From: Treponema ruminis
GTDB taxonomy: Bacteria > Spirochaetota > Spirochaetia > Treponematales > Treponemataceae
Length of the DNA: 64,000 nt
Direction of reading: 5' to 3'
Assembly (NCBI GenBank): GCA_017161305.1
Contig: CP031518.1
Location: 2,604,001 to 2,668,000, forward strand
The notes beneath the pieces are model-generated. The model did no database searches, was not told where the DNA came from, and saw nothing but the letters and a program-made list of their open reading frames with translations. Made by a program: the position numbers and the translations under genes. Below, piece by piece: positions 40,806-50,555 of the stretch. Numbering within the stretch: the stretch's first letter is position 1; each line of letters begins with the position of its first letter.

Positions 40806-41708
40806 TTACTTTGTAACACTGAATGCAGTGCATGAAAGTTTTACAGTTGTATCACCTGCAAGACCGTTAATTGCGAGAGTCATGCTTGCAGCACCAGTTC
40901 CAACAGGAGCTGTAGTTACAGTGAACTCTGTTGTAATATCAAATTCTGTTCCGATTTCGCAAGCGTATGGATCAGCAAGATTTTTCCACCAGTTTGCAGC
41001 TTCTGTTGTATCACACAAAACAAGTTCTGCACTTCCCAAAGCCTTATCAGCAGTTCCCTTCATTACAACTTTTACTTTGTCACCAACTTTCAAAGAATCA
41101 AATCCAGTTTCAATTTTAACCTGTGTCTGGTTAGTAGCATACTCATTTTTTACCAGATCGATTGTTTTTACAACTGTTGAGCCAGCTGCTGGAGCTGGAG
41201 CCTCTGCAGCCGCAGTTTTTGTAACACTGAATGATGTGCATGAAAGTTTTACAGCTGTATCACCTGCAAGACCGTTAATTGCGAGAGTCATGCTTGCAGC
41301 ACCAGTTCCAACAGGAGCTGTAGCTACAGTGAACTCTGTTGTAATATCAAATTCTGTTCCGATTACGCAAGCGTATGGATCAGCAAGATTTTTCCAATAG
41401 TTTGCTTCTGCTGTAGTGTCACAGATAATAATTTCGGCTTTTCCCAAAGCTTTATCAGCAGTTCCCTTCATTACAACCTTTACTTTGTCACCGGCTTTCA
41501 AAGAATCAAATCCAGTTTCAATTTTAACCTGTGTCTGGTTAGTAGCATACTCATTTTTTACCAGATCGATTGTTTTTACAACTGTTGAGCCCTTATTGTT
41601 GTTGTTATTTTTGTCGTCATCGTCGTCATTGCTTTTGCATGATGCGAATGCACTCACGAGAGCTACTGCAGCGAAAACTGCGGCCAAGTTTCTAATAATT
41701 TTTTTCAT
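40806..41708 (-). CDS. Lipoprotein with two nearly identical 125-residue domains
   Basis: A 300-residue lipoprotein (lipobox FASC, Cys24) with an Asp/Asn-rich spacer (NDDDDDKNNNNNKG). Residues 40-164 and 176-300 are two copies of the same beta domain, both starting GSTVVKTIDLVKNEYATNQ and ending KLSCTxFSVTK; only about a dozen positions differ. A Pro/Ala linker separates them. The domain has the strand pattern of a small carbohydrate-binding sandwich (conserved Trp/Tyr in YWKNLADPYAC), but I do not recognise a family. AAGGAGG precedes the ATG. It lies between the LacI-type cyclase and the GH16 gene on the same strand, so a glucan-binding surface role is likely. Confidence 0.75.
   Translation of the reverse strand: MKKIIRNLAAVFAAVALVSAFASCKSNDDDDDKNNNNNKGSTVVKTIDLVKNEYATNQTQVKIETGFDSLKAGDKVKVVMKGTADKALGKAEIIICDTTAEANYWKNLADPYACVIGTEFDITTEFTVATAPVGTGAASMTLAINGLAGDTAVKLSCTSFSVTKTAAAEAPAPAAGSTVVKTIDLVKNEYATNQTQVKIETGFDSLKVGDKVKVVMKGTADKALGSAELVLCDTTEAANWWKNLADPYACEIGTEFDITTEFTVTTAPVGTGAASMTLAINGLAGDTTVKLSCTAFSVTK
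40809..41183. repeat. Tandem domain duplication, copy 2
   Basis: Encodes residues 176-300 of the lipoprotein. The DNA is nearly the same as 41217-41591, with long identical runs, which points to a recent duplication. Confidence 0.9.
41217..41591. repeat. Tandem domain duplication, copy 1
   Basis: Encodes residues 40-164. Same length (375 bases) and phase as copy 2. Confidence 0.9.
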
Positions 41709-41818
41709 AATTGCCTCCTTATTTGCAATCTGTTTTTATTCTTGAAAAAGATTATTAGAGCCGAATTTTGCTAAAAAATATTAAAATATTTTGTTAAATC
41801 ACACTTTTTTGTCACAAG

Positions 41819-43744
41819 TTAGGCATTTTTTTTATTTTTTTGAATTTTTTCTGCCTGCTGATGATGAAGCCGCTTGATTTCGTACTGTTTTTCATCCGCC
41901 GCTTTTAAAAGTCCGCAGAGACATTTGTCCTTCTCAGAGTAATAACTGACTCCCAGACTGATTGAAAGTTTGAAGGGCTCGCTCGAAGTTTCGTTGTATT
42001 TCTGGGTTTCATACTCAAGCTGGCGGATCAAACGGACAAAGCCGCACTCGTCCAGGCCCGGCACCAGCATGGCAAATTCGTCACCGCCAAGCCGGCCGAT
42101 TAAATCAGATTCAGCAAGAATTTTCTTGAAAATTCCAACCTCGGCCTTGATTGCAAGGTCTCCCATTTCATGTCCGAACTGGTCGTTGATGAGCTTGAGC
42201 CTGTCCATGTCGCCGTAAATTACAGCACCGCCCATTCCCTTTTTGAGGGATTCCTCGATTGCCTTTTCGGCAAACTTTATGAATCCGCCCCGGTTCAGCA
42301 CGCCTGTCAAAGCATCAGTTACCGAGGCAAGCTCCAGATCCTGATTTTCGCTGGCCAGCCGCTTTGTCTCGTAATCCTTGAGGGAAAGAACCCTGTTTGA
42401 GGCAAGGGCTATTCCGGTTACGCTGAAAAGGAGCTCGTGCATTCGCGATTCCACGTCACCGGGAGTGTAAAGAACATAGCCGTATTGGAAGGAAGTGTTG
42501 AAAAGCGACATGACCACAATCATCTTGCCCGGCTCAAATTCAAAATTCTTTGGGGACATTTCAGTGTGAGGATCAAGTTTTGTACGCTCAAGCTCAGTCT
42601 TTACTCCGTCCTTATTATAAGCCAGAAGAACCCGAGCAGAATCTGGAAGGACAAAATCATCCTTACGCTCATAATAAATCGGGTCGTCATAAAGACAGAT
42701 TACGCAGCTTTTGATTCCATATTCGCGCAAGTGCCAGATAAGCTGGGCCTTGAACTCATCAAGCGAAAGGGAGGCCTGCATTTCCTGAAGGAAAAAGTGA
42801 AAATGAGCAAGATTTTCCTTGCGCCTTAACAGAAGAATTTCTTCATTGAAGAGGATTTTGCCTTTACGGGTGGCAGGACAGCCGCATGACTTTCGGTAAA
42901 CCGGCAATGAAGGCACGGAAATTTCTTCCGGCTCAGCCAGTGGATTTTCGATTTTTTTAACAAGAAGGGCTGCCGCTGAATAGGCCTGAAGCTCCATCTG
43001 CTGGTCAATGCTTGAAAGCGAAGGAAAAGAATAGTTGCAGCGGTACTGATTGTCAAAGCCAGTGACTGCGATTTCTTCGGGTACGCTGATTCCAAGTTCC
43101 TGCAGGGCCGAAAGACAACCGAAAGCAAGGTCATCACTGCAAGTTACAATTGCGTCAAACCAAAGCTCATCCGCCTTTTTACCGGAGCAGATTTTAAAAA
43201 TCTTATCTTTTGCCTCTTCGTAAATGTAATCGGCGTAGACAACCTTGTTTTCGTCAAAAGGGATTCCCCTCTCTTTGAGGAATTCCAGATAGCTTTCATA
43301 GCGGGAAATAATATCGACCGACGAACACTTGGGCAGCATGAGCATGATGCTTTTTTTGTGGTGCACGTCAACAAGATGGGAAAGCATTTCCTTAAAGGCA
43401 AGCTTGTTTTCCGAAACGACGCTGGAAAGCCCTGGAATTTTGGCACCGATGCTTACAAGGGGAAGATAGCACAAGTCACGGACAAGTTCCTCGCGCTTTT
43501 CTTCAGGAACGTACTGGCAGTATGTATTAGTAGCAAGAAGGATTCCATCGACATTATCTTTGGTGGCAAGCTTGACCGCAGAAAAAAGCTGGTAATCGAA
43601 GGAGCCGTGAGTCCAGTTCTTTCCACGTATGACGTAGACATAAAGCCTGTGGCCGTTTTCGTCACAATAGCGCTTGGCTCCATTCAGCATGAAATTGAAA
43701 TAATCCGAGTCTAAATCCTGTACCAACAATGCAAGACGTTTCAT
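41819..43744 (-). CDS. LacI-type sugar-sensor domain fused to diguanylate cyclase
   Basis: A 641-residue soluble protein. The ATG at 43744 (AAGGA upstream) is chosen over 43780. Residues 3-290 form a periplasmic-binding-protein-like effector domain of LacI/GalR type (ALLVQDLDSDYFNFMLNGAKRY, VDGILLATNTY, DAIVTCSDDLAFGCLSALQELGISVPEEIAVTGFDN, SLSSIDQQM), but there is no HTH before it and no signal peptide, so it senses a cytoplasmic sugar. Residues about 310-460 form a GAF-like middle. The C-terminus is a GGDEF domain (DALTGVLNRGGFIKF, IGRLGGDEFAMLVPG). It should link sugar levels to c-di-GMP. It is divergent from the phosphorylase candidate. Confidence 0.9.
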   Translation of the reverse strand: MKRLALLVQDLDSDYFNFMLNGAKRYCDENGHRLYVYVIRGKNWTHGSFDYQLFSAVKLATKDNVDGILLATNTYCQYVPEEKREELVRDLCYLPLVSIGAKIPGLSSVVSENKLAFKEMLSHLVDVHHKKSIMLMLPKCSSVDIISRYESYLEFLKERGIPFDENKVVYADYIYEEAKDKIFKICSGKKADELWFDAIVTCSDDLAFGCLSALQELGISVPEEIAVTGFDNQYRCNYSFPSLSSIDQQMELQAYSAAALLVKKIENPLAEPEEISVPSLPVYRKSCGCPATRKGKILFNEEILLLRRKENLAHFHFFLQEMQASLSLDEFKAQLIWHLREYGIKSCVICLYDDPIYYERKDDFVLPDSARVLLAYNKDGVKTELERTKLDPHTEMSPKNFEFEPGKMIVVMSLFNTSFQYGYVLYTPGDVESRMHELLFSVTGIALASNRVLSLKDYETKRLASENQDLELASVTDALTGVLNRGGFIKFAEKAIEESLKKGMGGAVIYGDMDRLKLINDQFGHEMGDLAIKAEVGIFKKILAESDLIGRLGGDEFAMLVPGLDECGFVRLIRQLEYETQKYNETSSEPFKLSISLGVSYYSEKDKCLCGLLKAADEKQYEIKRLHHQQAEKIQKNKKNA

Positions 43745-43903
43745 TTTTAAATTTTCCTTTCGTTCGCCACATTCTAACACATGCTCAAGATAATTTTCAA
43801 ACTTTTTTTCACTCTTATTAAATTAAGTTTGCCTATATCATTTTTTTAAACTAAAATAATGATATTGATTGTAAAAAATTGATATTTTTTATGGAGGTTT
43901 ACC

Positions 43904-46900
43904 GTGTTTAATGAATCAGAGGATAACACTATGAAAAGAGAAGTTCGCGGAAGTCAGGTAATTCTTGACGGAGAGCCATTCTACAAAATCGAAAATTTCG
44001 ATTGCATGACAGACTTTTTCATGACAATCACAAGTTCCAGCGATATCTGGAATTTCTGCTGGGCACAGGGCGGAATCACCGCCGGCCGCAAAAACTGTGA
44101 ATACGCAATCTTCCCCTACTACACTTGCGACAAACTCCAGGACACAAAGGGCACGACAGGCCCGGTCACAATCATAAAAATCAAGAACGAAGGAAAGGGC
44201 CTCATCTGGCAGCCTTTTGAAAATCTCTACAGCACAGGCAAAGAACGCTACGCTGAGCAGCTCAACCTTCAGCGCAACATCTATAAAAACCTCAACGGAA
44301 GCAAAGTCTGGTTCGAGGAAATAAATCTTTCAGCTGGAATTGCATTCCGCTACGGCTGGACATCGAGCGCAAAATACGGTCTGGTTAAAATGACCAGAAT
44401 CGAAAACCTCACCGGCAAAAAAATCAGCCTCGAAATTCTGGACGGATGCCGAAACATCATGAGCTCAACAAGCCCTTCAGAAATTCAGAGTTCAAAGAGC
44501 GTTCTTCTTGACGCCTACAAAAAAAGCGAAGTAATCGACGGGGCCAACATCGCCCTCATTTCACTTTCTTCAGTTGTAACAGACCGGGCAGAGCCAAGCG
44601 AATCACTCGCCGCTAACGTATGCTGGTTCTCAACAGCTGACAAAATGATTCTTTCAGAAAACGCAATTCCTTACTTCTTGAACGGAAGCCGGGAACAGCT
44701 TTACTCAGAGCCAAACAAGATGAACGGCAAGCGGGCTGAGTGCTACATCGTTCACGACTCAGAGCTTGACGGAAAGGCAGCAGAGTGCTGGGAGCAGATT
44801 TTTGACACAAACTACGACATTTCAAAAATCATCCACTTGCAGGACGAAATCACTCAGCGCGAAAATGCAGTCCGACTCCTTCTTGCAGACATTGCCGAAA
44901 CAGAAGCAAAACTTGAGGCAAACATCGCTGCCGCAGACGGAATTCAGTCAACAAAGAACAAAATCTCCGACCTTCACCACCGCACGAACGTCATGTTCAA
45001 CATCATGCGTGGCGGAATTTTTTACAATCAGGGCCGAATCCAGCCTGCTGATTTCATCGTATTCGCAAAACACCGCAACAAAAAGCTCGGTGCGGAGCTT
45101 GAATCGCTCGTTTCAAAGTCAGCTTTGGCTTCAAAAGATTCAGTTTCTTACGACGAATTAAAAGAGCTTGTTTTCGGAACAAACAATCCCCAGCTCAAGA
45201 GATTCTTCCTTGAATATCTTCCGCTCACATTCTCCCGCCGTCACGGTGACCCAAGCCGACCTTGGAACCGCTTCAATATCGAAATCCTCGATTCAAACGG
45301 CAAGGATAAAATCAACTACGAAGGAAACTGGCGCGACATCTTCCAGAACTGGGAAGCCCTTCTCTGGTCTTACCCGGAATACGTTCAGAACATCGTCGCA
45401 GTCTTCCTGGACACAATGACAGTCGAGGGCTTTAACCCATACCGAATCAGCCGCAACGAGCTTGACTGGGAAGTTCCGGAAAAAGGCAATCCTTGGGCTC
45501 AGTACGGCTACTGGGGCGACCACCAGGTAATATATCTTCAGAAGCTTTTGGAATTCCTGGCAAATTACGACAAAGATGCCCTTACAAACATGCTGACCGA
45601 AAAGGTCTTCTCAACATCAAACCTTCCATACCGCTTCAAGTCATACAAGGAAATTTACGCTTCTCCGCGCAATTCCCTGGAATTTGACTACGACATGGAC
45701 AAAAAGCTCAAGGCTCTCGAAAAGGAATACGGCACAGACGCCCGCCTGATTCTCGAAAAAGACGGCTCGGTTCAGCTCACGACAATGACTACAAAAATCA
45801 TGCAGCTTGTCCTTGCAAAAGTGCTCAACCTCATTCCTGAGTCTGGAATCTGGATGAACGGCCAGCGACCTGAATGGAACGACGCAAACAACGCCCTCGC
45901 AGGTTTCGGAACTTCTGTCGTAACAATGTGCTACCTGCAGAGAATGCTGAGCTTCCTCACTGATTTGTTCGGTGAAAGCGAGGCATCATTCCCTGTCAAC
46001 AAGACTGTTGCGGAAACCCTCAAAAAAGCGGCTGCAATTTATTCTTCTCTCAACAAAAACAAGACACTCACAGACGCACAGCGAAAGGAATTCACTGACA
46101 GCATGGGTCTTTTGTTCGAGGAAGAGAGAAAGGCACTCTACGCAAACGGATTCGATTCAGAATACACAGAGCTTAAAAGTTCAGACATTTCTGCAGCCCT
46201 CAAAGCCTTTGCAACAGGAATCAAGAATTCAATTCAGGCAAACAAACGCGAGGACAACCTCTATCATTCATACAACTCTGTTTACCTTTCAGAGAATGAG
46301 ATTAAGAACAGCAATCTCAAGCTCATGCTCGAAGGTCAGGTTGCAATTTTGAGCAGCGGCCTTCTTAAAAAGACTGAGAAAAAGGCACTTGTTGATGCAT
46401 TGAGAAAGAGTGATTTGTTTGAGCCTAACCAGTATTCTTACATGCTCTATCCGAACAGCACACTTCCGGACTTCATGAACAAAAACGTCCTCACAAAAGA
46501 AGATGTTGCTCCACTCACCTCACTCATCGAGCGCTCAGGAAGCATCATCCTCAAAAAAGACGACCACGGCAACTTCCACTTCAACCCGCTTTTCCGAAAT
46601 GCCGACGTAATGAAGGATTTCTTTGCTACAATGGAAGAAGGCAAAAAGCCGAGTGCAGAAGAAGTCAAGATTCTTGATGCGCTCTACGAAAAGATTTTCA
46701 ATCATCAGTCTTTCACAGGTCGTTCCGGCGGATTCTACGCTTACGAAGGCTTGGGCTGTATCTACTGGCACATGGTTTCAAAACTTTTGCTCGCCGTACA
46801 GGAAAACATCACTGACAGCAAGGATGATTTGATTTCATTCTACAAGGATGTCAAAAAAGGCCTGGGCGCAAGCAAGACTCCGACAGAATACGGTGCATTC

Positions 46901-47263
46901 CCATTCGATCCTTACTCACACACACCTTACTTGCAGGGAGCTAAGCAGCCAGGCATGACAGGTCAGGTTAAGGAAGAAGTGCTCACACGCTGGGGCGAGC
47001 TTGGTCTTAAAATCAAGGAAGGAAAGGCTGTATTTGAGCCGACTTTCCTCGACAAAGCCGAATTCGAAGACGGCAAGATCAACTTCACATGGTGCGGCAC
47101 AAAGATTCTTTACGACAGCGAAAAGGCTGAGTCAATCGAACTTACCTTCAAGGACGGAAGCAAGGCCAGCTTTGAAGGAAACTCACTTCCTGCAGCAGAG
47201 AGCAAAAAACTCTTCGCAAGAAGCGGGGATATTTCACAGATTACAGTTGGCTTGAAAAAGTAA
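43904..47263 (+). CDS. Large clan GH-Q phosphorylase candidate (GH149/GH94-like)
   Basis: An 1119-residue cytoplasmic protein starting at GTG with GGAGG six bases upstream. Residues 1-300 look like the beta-sandwich of cellobiose-phosphorylase-like enzymes; the rest is an (alpha/alpha)6-type barrel. Conserved-looking blocks are HGDPSRPWNR (447-456), NYEGNWRDIFQNWEAL (471-486), YWGDHQ (536-541) and RPEWNDANNA (655-664); the last could hold the catalytic Asp. Length and motifs recall GH149 beta-1,3-glucan phosphorylases (about 1100 residues), which split oligosaccharides with phosphate to give glucose 1-phosphate. Context supports this, because GH16 and GH5 enzymes and a sugar-sensing cyclase are neighbours. 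I am not certain of the family. The alternative is another unassigned GH-Q enzyme. Confidence 0.6.
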   Translation: MFNESEDNTMKREVRGSQVILDGEPFYKIENFDCMTDFFMTITSSSDIWNFCWAQGGITAGRKNCEYAIFPYYTCDKLQDTKGTTGPVTIIKIKNEGKGLIWQPFENLYSTGKERYAEQLNLQRNIYKNLNGSKVWFEEINLSAGIAFRYGWTSSAKYGLVKMTRIENLTGKKISLEILDGCRNIMSSTSPSEIQSSKSVLLDAYKKSEVIDGANIALISLSSVVTDRAEPSESLAANVCWFSTADKMILSENAIPYFLNGSREQLYSEPNKMNGKRAECYIVHDSELDGKAAECWEQIFDTNYDISKIIHLQDEITQRENAVRLLLADIAETEAKLEANIAAADGIQSTKNKISDLHHRTNVMFNIMRGGIFYNQGRIQPADFIVFAKHRNKKLGAELESLVSKSALASKDSVSYDELKELVFGTNNPQLKRFFLEYLPLTFSRRHGDPSRPWNRFNIEILDSNGKDKINYEGNWRDIFQNWEALLWSYPEYVQNIVAVFLDTMTVEGFNPYRISRNELDWEVPEKGNPWAQYGYWGDHQVIYLQKLLEFLANYDKDALTNMLTEKVFSTSNLPYRFKSYKEIYASPRNSLEFDYDMDKKLKALEKEYGTDARLILEKDGSVQLTTMTTKIMQLVLAKVLNLIPESGIWMNGQRPEWNDANNALAGFGTSVVTMCYLQRMLSFLTDLFGESEASFPVNKTVAETLKKAAAIYSSLNKNKTLTDAQRKEFTDSMGLLFEEERKALYANGFDSEYTELKSSDISAALKAFATGIKNSIQANKREDNLYHSYNSVYLSENEIKNSNLKLMLEGQVAILSSGLLKKTEKKALVDALRKSDLFEPNQYSYMLYPNSTLPDFMNKNVLTKEDVAPLTSLIERSGSIILKKDDHGNFHFNPLFRNADVMKDFFATMEEGKKPSAEEVKILDALYEKIFNHQSFTGRSGGFYAYEGLGCIYWHMVSKLLLAVQENITDSKDDLISFYKDVKKGLGASKTPTEYGAFPFDPYSHTPYLQGAKQPGMTGQVKEEVLTRWGELGLKIKEGKAVFEPTFLDKAEFEDGKINFTWCGTKILYDSEKAESIELTFKDGSKASFEGNSLPAAESKKLFARSGDISQITVGLKK

Positions 47264-47285
47264 AGTCAATTTTCAAAGCAAAAGC

Positions 47286-47314
47286 AGGGGCTGTCCAAGA
47301 GGGCAGCCCTTTTT
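47286..47314 (+). terminator. Terminator of the phosphorylase candidate
   Basis: AGGGGCTGTCC / GGGCAGCCCT around a short loop, then TTTTTG. It lies between two convergent genes and may also slow transcripts from the starch operon. Confidence 0.8.
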
Positions 47315-47317
47315 GTT

Positions 47318-50300
47318 TTATTCCTTAAAAATCGTTATTCCAGTTCCCTCGCATTTTCTGCTTTCGGAAGAAAGGGAGCCGCTCTTGTTCATTACCATTG
47401 TGCCGCCGCCCTGATAGTCAAAGTCGGCACCAGGATTGATTACGATTTTGAGGGTGCAGTTTTTATTTTCCGGCGAGGAAGAAGAATTCTGGACTGTGTA
47501 ATAAATTACATTTCCGCTGATTGAAGTTTCTCCCACTCCCCTTCTGTAGCGCAGTCCGTCGTTTTCCTTTCTGAACTGAATCATGTCCCTGTGATAATTG
47601 AAGCAGTCGATATTCTTTGCTTTTAAAGCCCAGTCTATCTGATTCATTTCGATTCCCCACATGTAGGAATTGTGAGCCTCGCCGGCAAAATTTCCGACCG
47701 CCTTAGTCCTTAAGAATTCGTCTCCGGCATGAATGAAGGGAATTCCCTGGCTTACAAGCAGGATTCCGTGCCCGAATTTCACGATTGCATCGGCATAACC
47801 GGTAAAACCAGAGCCCGCCGCCAGAATTTTGTCGTAAAAGCAAAGATTGTCGTGAGCCATGAGGTAATTCACGGCCTGCTCAGGATTTGCCGTAAAGAAG
47901 CGGGTCCAGACTCCCTCGCTGTCGCTTCCAAGACCTGTGCCTGAACCACGGATTCCAACGGTCACGTTACCCAGGGTCGCGCTTCCGTCCTTATCTTCCC
48001 TTCCGCTGAAAATGTAGCCCAGAGTCTTTCCGTCATCGCTGGAGCCTTTGAGGGTCTCTCGCCATTTTCCAGAGAAGCAGCCTATATGAGCGTTTGAAAG
48101 CCCCGGAATCGCGCTGGCATATCCGTAATCTGATGACTGATTATTATTGCACTGCCAGGGTTCGCCCTGCATCAAGAGATTTCTGTCCCTTGTCTCAGGA
48201 TTCGTGACGTTCAGGTAAGTGCCCCAGTCATTCAGGGCTTTTTTGGTAAAGATTGCCATGAGGTCAAAGCGGAAGCCGTCAATGTTGTAAACTTCCGCCC
48301 AGTATTCGAGGGAATCCCTGACCATCCTGCTGACCATTTCATTTGAAACATCGACTGAATTTCCGCAGCCTGACAAATCCTTGGCCGTGTAATAGCGGCT
48401 TGTGATATTCTCAAACATTTCGTTGGCAAAAGTGTGATTGTAGACCACGTCCATGACGACCCGGATTCCATTCTTGTGGAATTCGTTCACCATGTCCTTG
48501 ACCTCACGGATTCGCTCAACATAATCGCCCGGGCAGCTTGAATATCTGTCTTCCGGAACATTGTAGTTCACAGGATCGTAGCCCCAGTTGTAAAACTGAC
48601 CGGTAGAGCTGACATATTTTGTCGCAAAATCATACATTGGCATAATCTGAACATGAGTTACGCCGAGTTCCTTGAGATGATCGAGACCTGTTTTTATTGT
48701 AGCAGAGCCGCTTGTGTAAGAAGTTCCGCCCTCAGTCATTCCCTTGAATTTTCCGCGATTTTCCTCACTTCCATTCCAGCTTGAAGAAGAAGTAAAATCC
48801 TGAACGTGGACTTCGTAGACAATGGCATCAGTCCTCTTTTCAAGGACAGGACGCTCAGCCCAGGCCCCGTCAGAAGGAAGAATATTTTCCGCATCAACAA
48901 GGATATTTACGCTGGGACCAGCCCATGAAGATCCGACCGGGCCGTTTTCATAGAAGGCCTTGTTGTTGCAGAGGACGTTTTCACTCTGGGGAATGACTTT
49001 GTTTCCGCAGGCAGGGACAGTATTTTCGACATATTTGACCATCTTACCGTAAGGATCCCGCACGGCAATACCGCCGATGTAGAACTGATATTCGGCCAGA
49101 TTGCAGTCACCGGTGACAGTTACGCCGTAGATATTCCCGCTGTCAGGGTAAGAGCCGTCAACAAGAAAGCCCTTTTTGCAGACGTATTCAGTAAAGTCAT
49201 CTTCTCCCTGCTTTTTGACCGCGACTTTAACGTCACTTGAATCAGGAGACCAGATGCTGAAGGAAGAGGCTCCCTTTTCGTAGAATGTTCCCAGTCTTGT
49301 CGGAGTTGCAGGCTCAAAATCATCCCCGCCCTTGTAAAGGACAGTAAGTTTTTCTTCGACTGTAGTTTTTTCGAAATTTGAAGAAATTAAAGCCCCGGTC
49401 GAATCAGTATTTCCGCCTTCCCCACCAATGTAATTCCATTCCCCTTCAGTAATGTAAAGGTCGGCAGTCTGACCATTTCCTGCACTTCCGCCAAAGCCAT
49501 TGTTGAAAATCACAGCCGAGGAAGTTTTATTCTCAATGGTGAAATCATAAAAATCGCCATTTAAGGTCATTTCCTTTCCAGGCCAGTTTCCGCCGGTGTA
49601 GTTATCGCCCGTCGGAGAAGGATTCCATGCCCAGATGTGTGAATATCCCAGAGTTTTCGGCACATGAAGGACAATTTTTCCGGTAACAGGACTAGAGCCG
49701 TCAACATGAATGATTTCCAGCGAGCTTTCTTTCTTTTCTGAGACCGTAATGTCCCTTACAAAATCAGATTTTAGCCCGCCTTTTTGATCAAAAACCCAGA
49801 TTTTCCAAGTTCCGGGAGCCGCCTTGAGCAGAAAAGTCTCATCATCGGAGCCGACGACCTTTTTTTCGCTGGCTATGTCCGTGATTTGAACAGTCCAGCC
49901 TGAGATTCCCTTTGCAGTCACCCTTACATTCTCATAATCAAGGACGTAATCTTCTGCGCTTTTAAGGGAAGCTGACTTGTAATCACTTGCAATCGCGGCC
50001 GAGTTCACAAGGCTTGCATGAAGCTTTGGAATGTATGAATCAAAAGCAGTAGTTTTAATAGAAGAAACATCAATCTTTTCAGTCTTAATCAGGCTGTAGA
50101 AAACATTTGCGACTGCGCTTGTAGCCCAGCTAACCTGACAGGACGACGTTTTTCCGGCCTCAATATCAACCAGGGCTCGGATTACGGCACCGTCAAGATT
50201 GCTTTTTACGCTTACGACGCGATTTTTCCCGGCAGGAATATTTTCTATCGTGACGCCGCTTGAAATTCCGCCGGAAATGCCCTCAACTTCTTTTGAAATG

Positions 50301-50530
50301 TCGGCTTCAATACCGCTTCCGCAGACGCTTACAGTCGCACTCGTAATTTCAGAGACATCAAGGGCCCGTGAAGAATCTACTCCGCCAAGGACCAGGCTTC
50401 CGTACTGAATTTCAGGCTTCTCAGTCCCGCCATTTTCGCTGACAGAAATCAAATCCGAGCAGCCAGTGAGAAAAATCAAACAGCAGGCAACAAGAGAAAG
50501 TTTTCTCCGCATTTTTGAACTTTTTTCCAT
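47318..50530 (-). CDS. Type I pullulanase-like GH13 lipoprotein
   Basis: A 1070-residue lipoprotein; ATG 50530 is used because GGTGG precedes it. Lipobox LTGC (Cys24). Residues 40-280 form the N-terminal module shared with the two amylases. Residues about 294-370 are a starch-binding CBM26-like module (HIWAWNPSP, WPGKEM, VIFNN). Then comes a CBM48-like domain (SFSIWSPDSSDVKVAV). The catalytic barrel has the pullulanase motif YNWGYDP (647-653), region I DVVYNH (694-699), nucleophile Asp756 in GFRFDLMA and acid/base Glu790 in QGEPW. It would hydrolyse alpha-1,6 branches of starch or pullulan at the cell surface. It is the last gene of the four-gene starch operon. Confidence 0.92.
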   Translation of the reverse strand: MEKSSKMRRKLSLVACCLIFLTGCSDLISVSENGGTEKPEIQYGSLVLGGVDSSRALDVSEITSATVSVCGSGIEADISKEVEGISGGISSGVTIENIPAGKNRVVSVKSNLDGAVIRALVDIEAGKTSSCQVSWATSAVANVFYSLIKTEKIDVSSIKTTAFDSYIPKLHASLVNSAAIASDYKSASLKSAEDYVLDYENVRVTAKGISGWTVQITDIASEKKVVGSDDETFLLKAAPGTWKIWVFDQKGGLKSDFVRDITVSEKKESSLEIIHVDGSSPVTGKIVLHVPKTLGYSHIWAWNPSPTGDNYTGGNWPGKEMTLNGDFYDFTIENKTSSAVIFNNGFGGSAGNGQTADLYITEGEWNYIGGEGGNTDSTGALISSNFEKTTVEEKLTVLYKGGDDFEPATPTRLGTFYEKGASSFSIWSPDSSDVKVAVKKQGEDDFTEYVCKKGFLVDGSYPDSGNIYGVTVTGDCNLAEYQFYIGGIAVRDPYGKMVKYVENTVPACGNKVIPQSENVLCNNKAFYENGPVGSSWAGPSVNILVDAENILPSDGAWAERPVLEKRTDAIVYEVHVQDFTSSSSWNGSEENRGKFKGMTEGGTSYTSGSATIKTGLDHLKELGVTHVQIMPMYDFATKYVSSTGQFYNWGYDPVNYNVPEDRYSSCPGDYVERIREVKDMVNEFHKNGIRVVMDVVYNHTFANEMFENITSRYYTAKDLSGCGNSVDVSNEMVSRMVRDSLEYWAEVYNIDGFRFDLMAIFTKKALNDWGTYLNVTNPETRDRNLLMQGEPWQCNNNQSSDYGYASAIPGLSNAHIGCFSGKWRETLKGSSDDGKTLGYIFSGREDKDGSATLGNVTVGIRGSGTGLGSDSEGVWTRFFTANPEQAVNYLMAHDNLCFYDKILAAGSGFTGYADAIVKFGHGILLVSQGIPFIHAGDEFLRTKAVGNFAGEAHNSYMWGIEMNQIDWALKAKNIDCFNYHRDMIQFRKENDGLRYRRGVGETSISGNVIYYTVQNSSSSPENKNCTLKIVINPGADFDYQGGGTMVMNKSGSLSSESRKCEGTGITIFKE

Positions 50531-50555
50531 AAAACCACCGCTTTCCATTAAAAGC

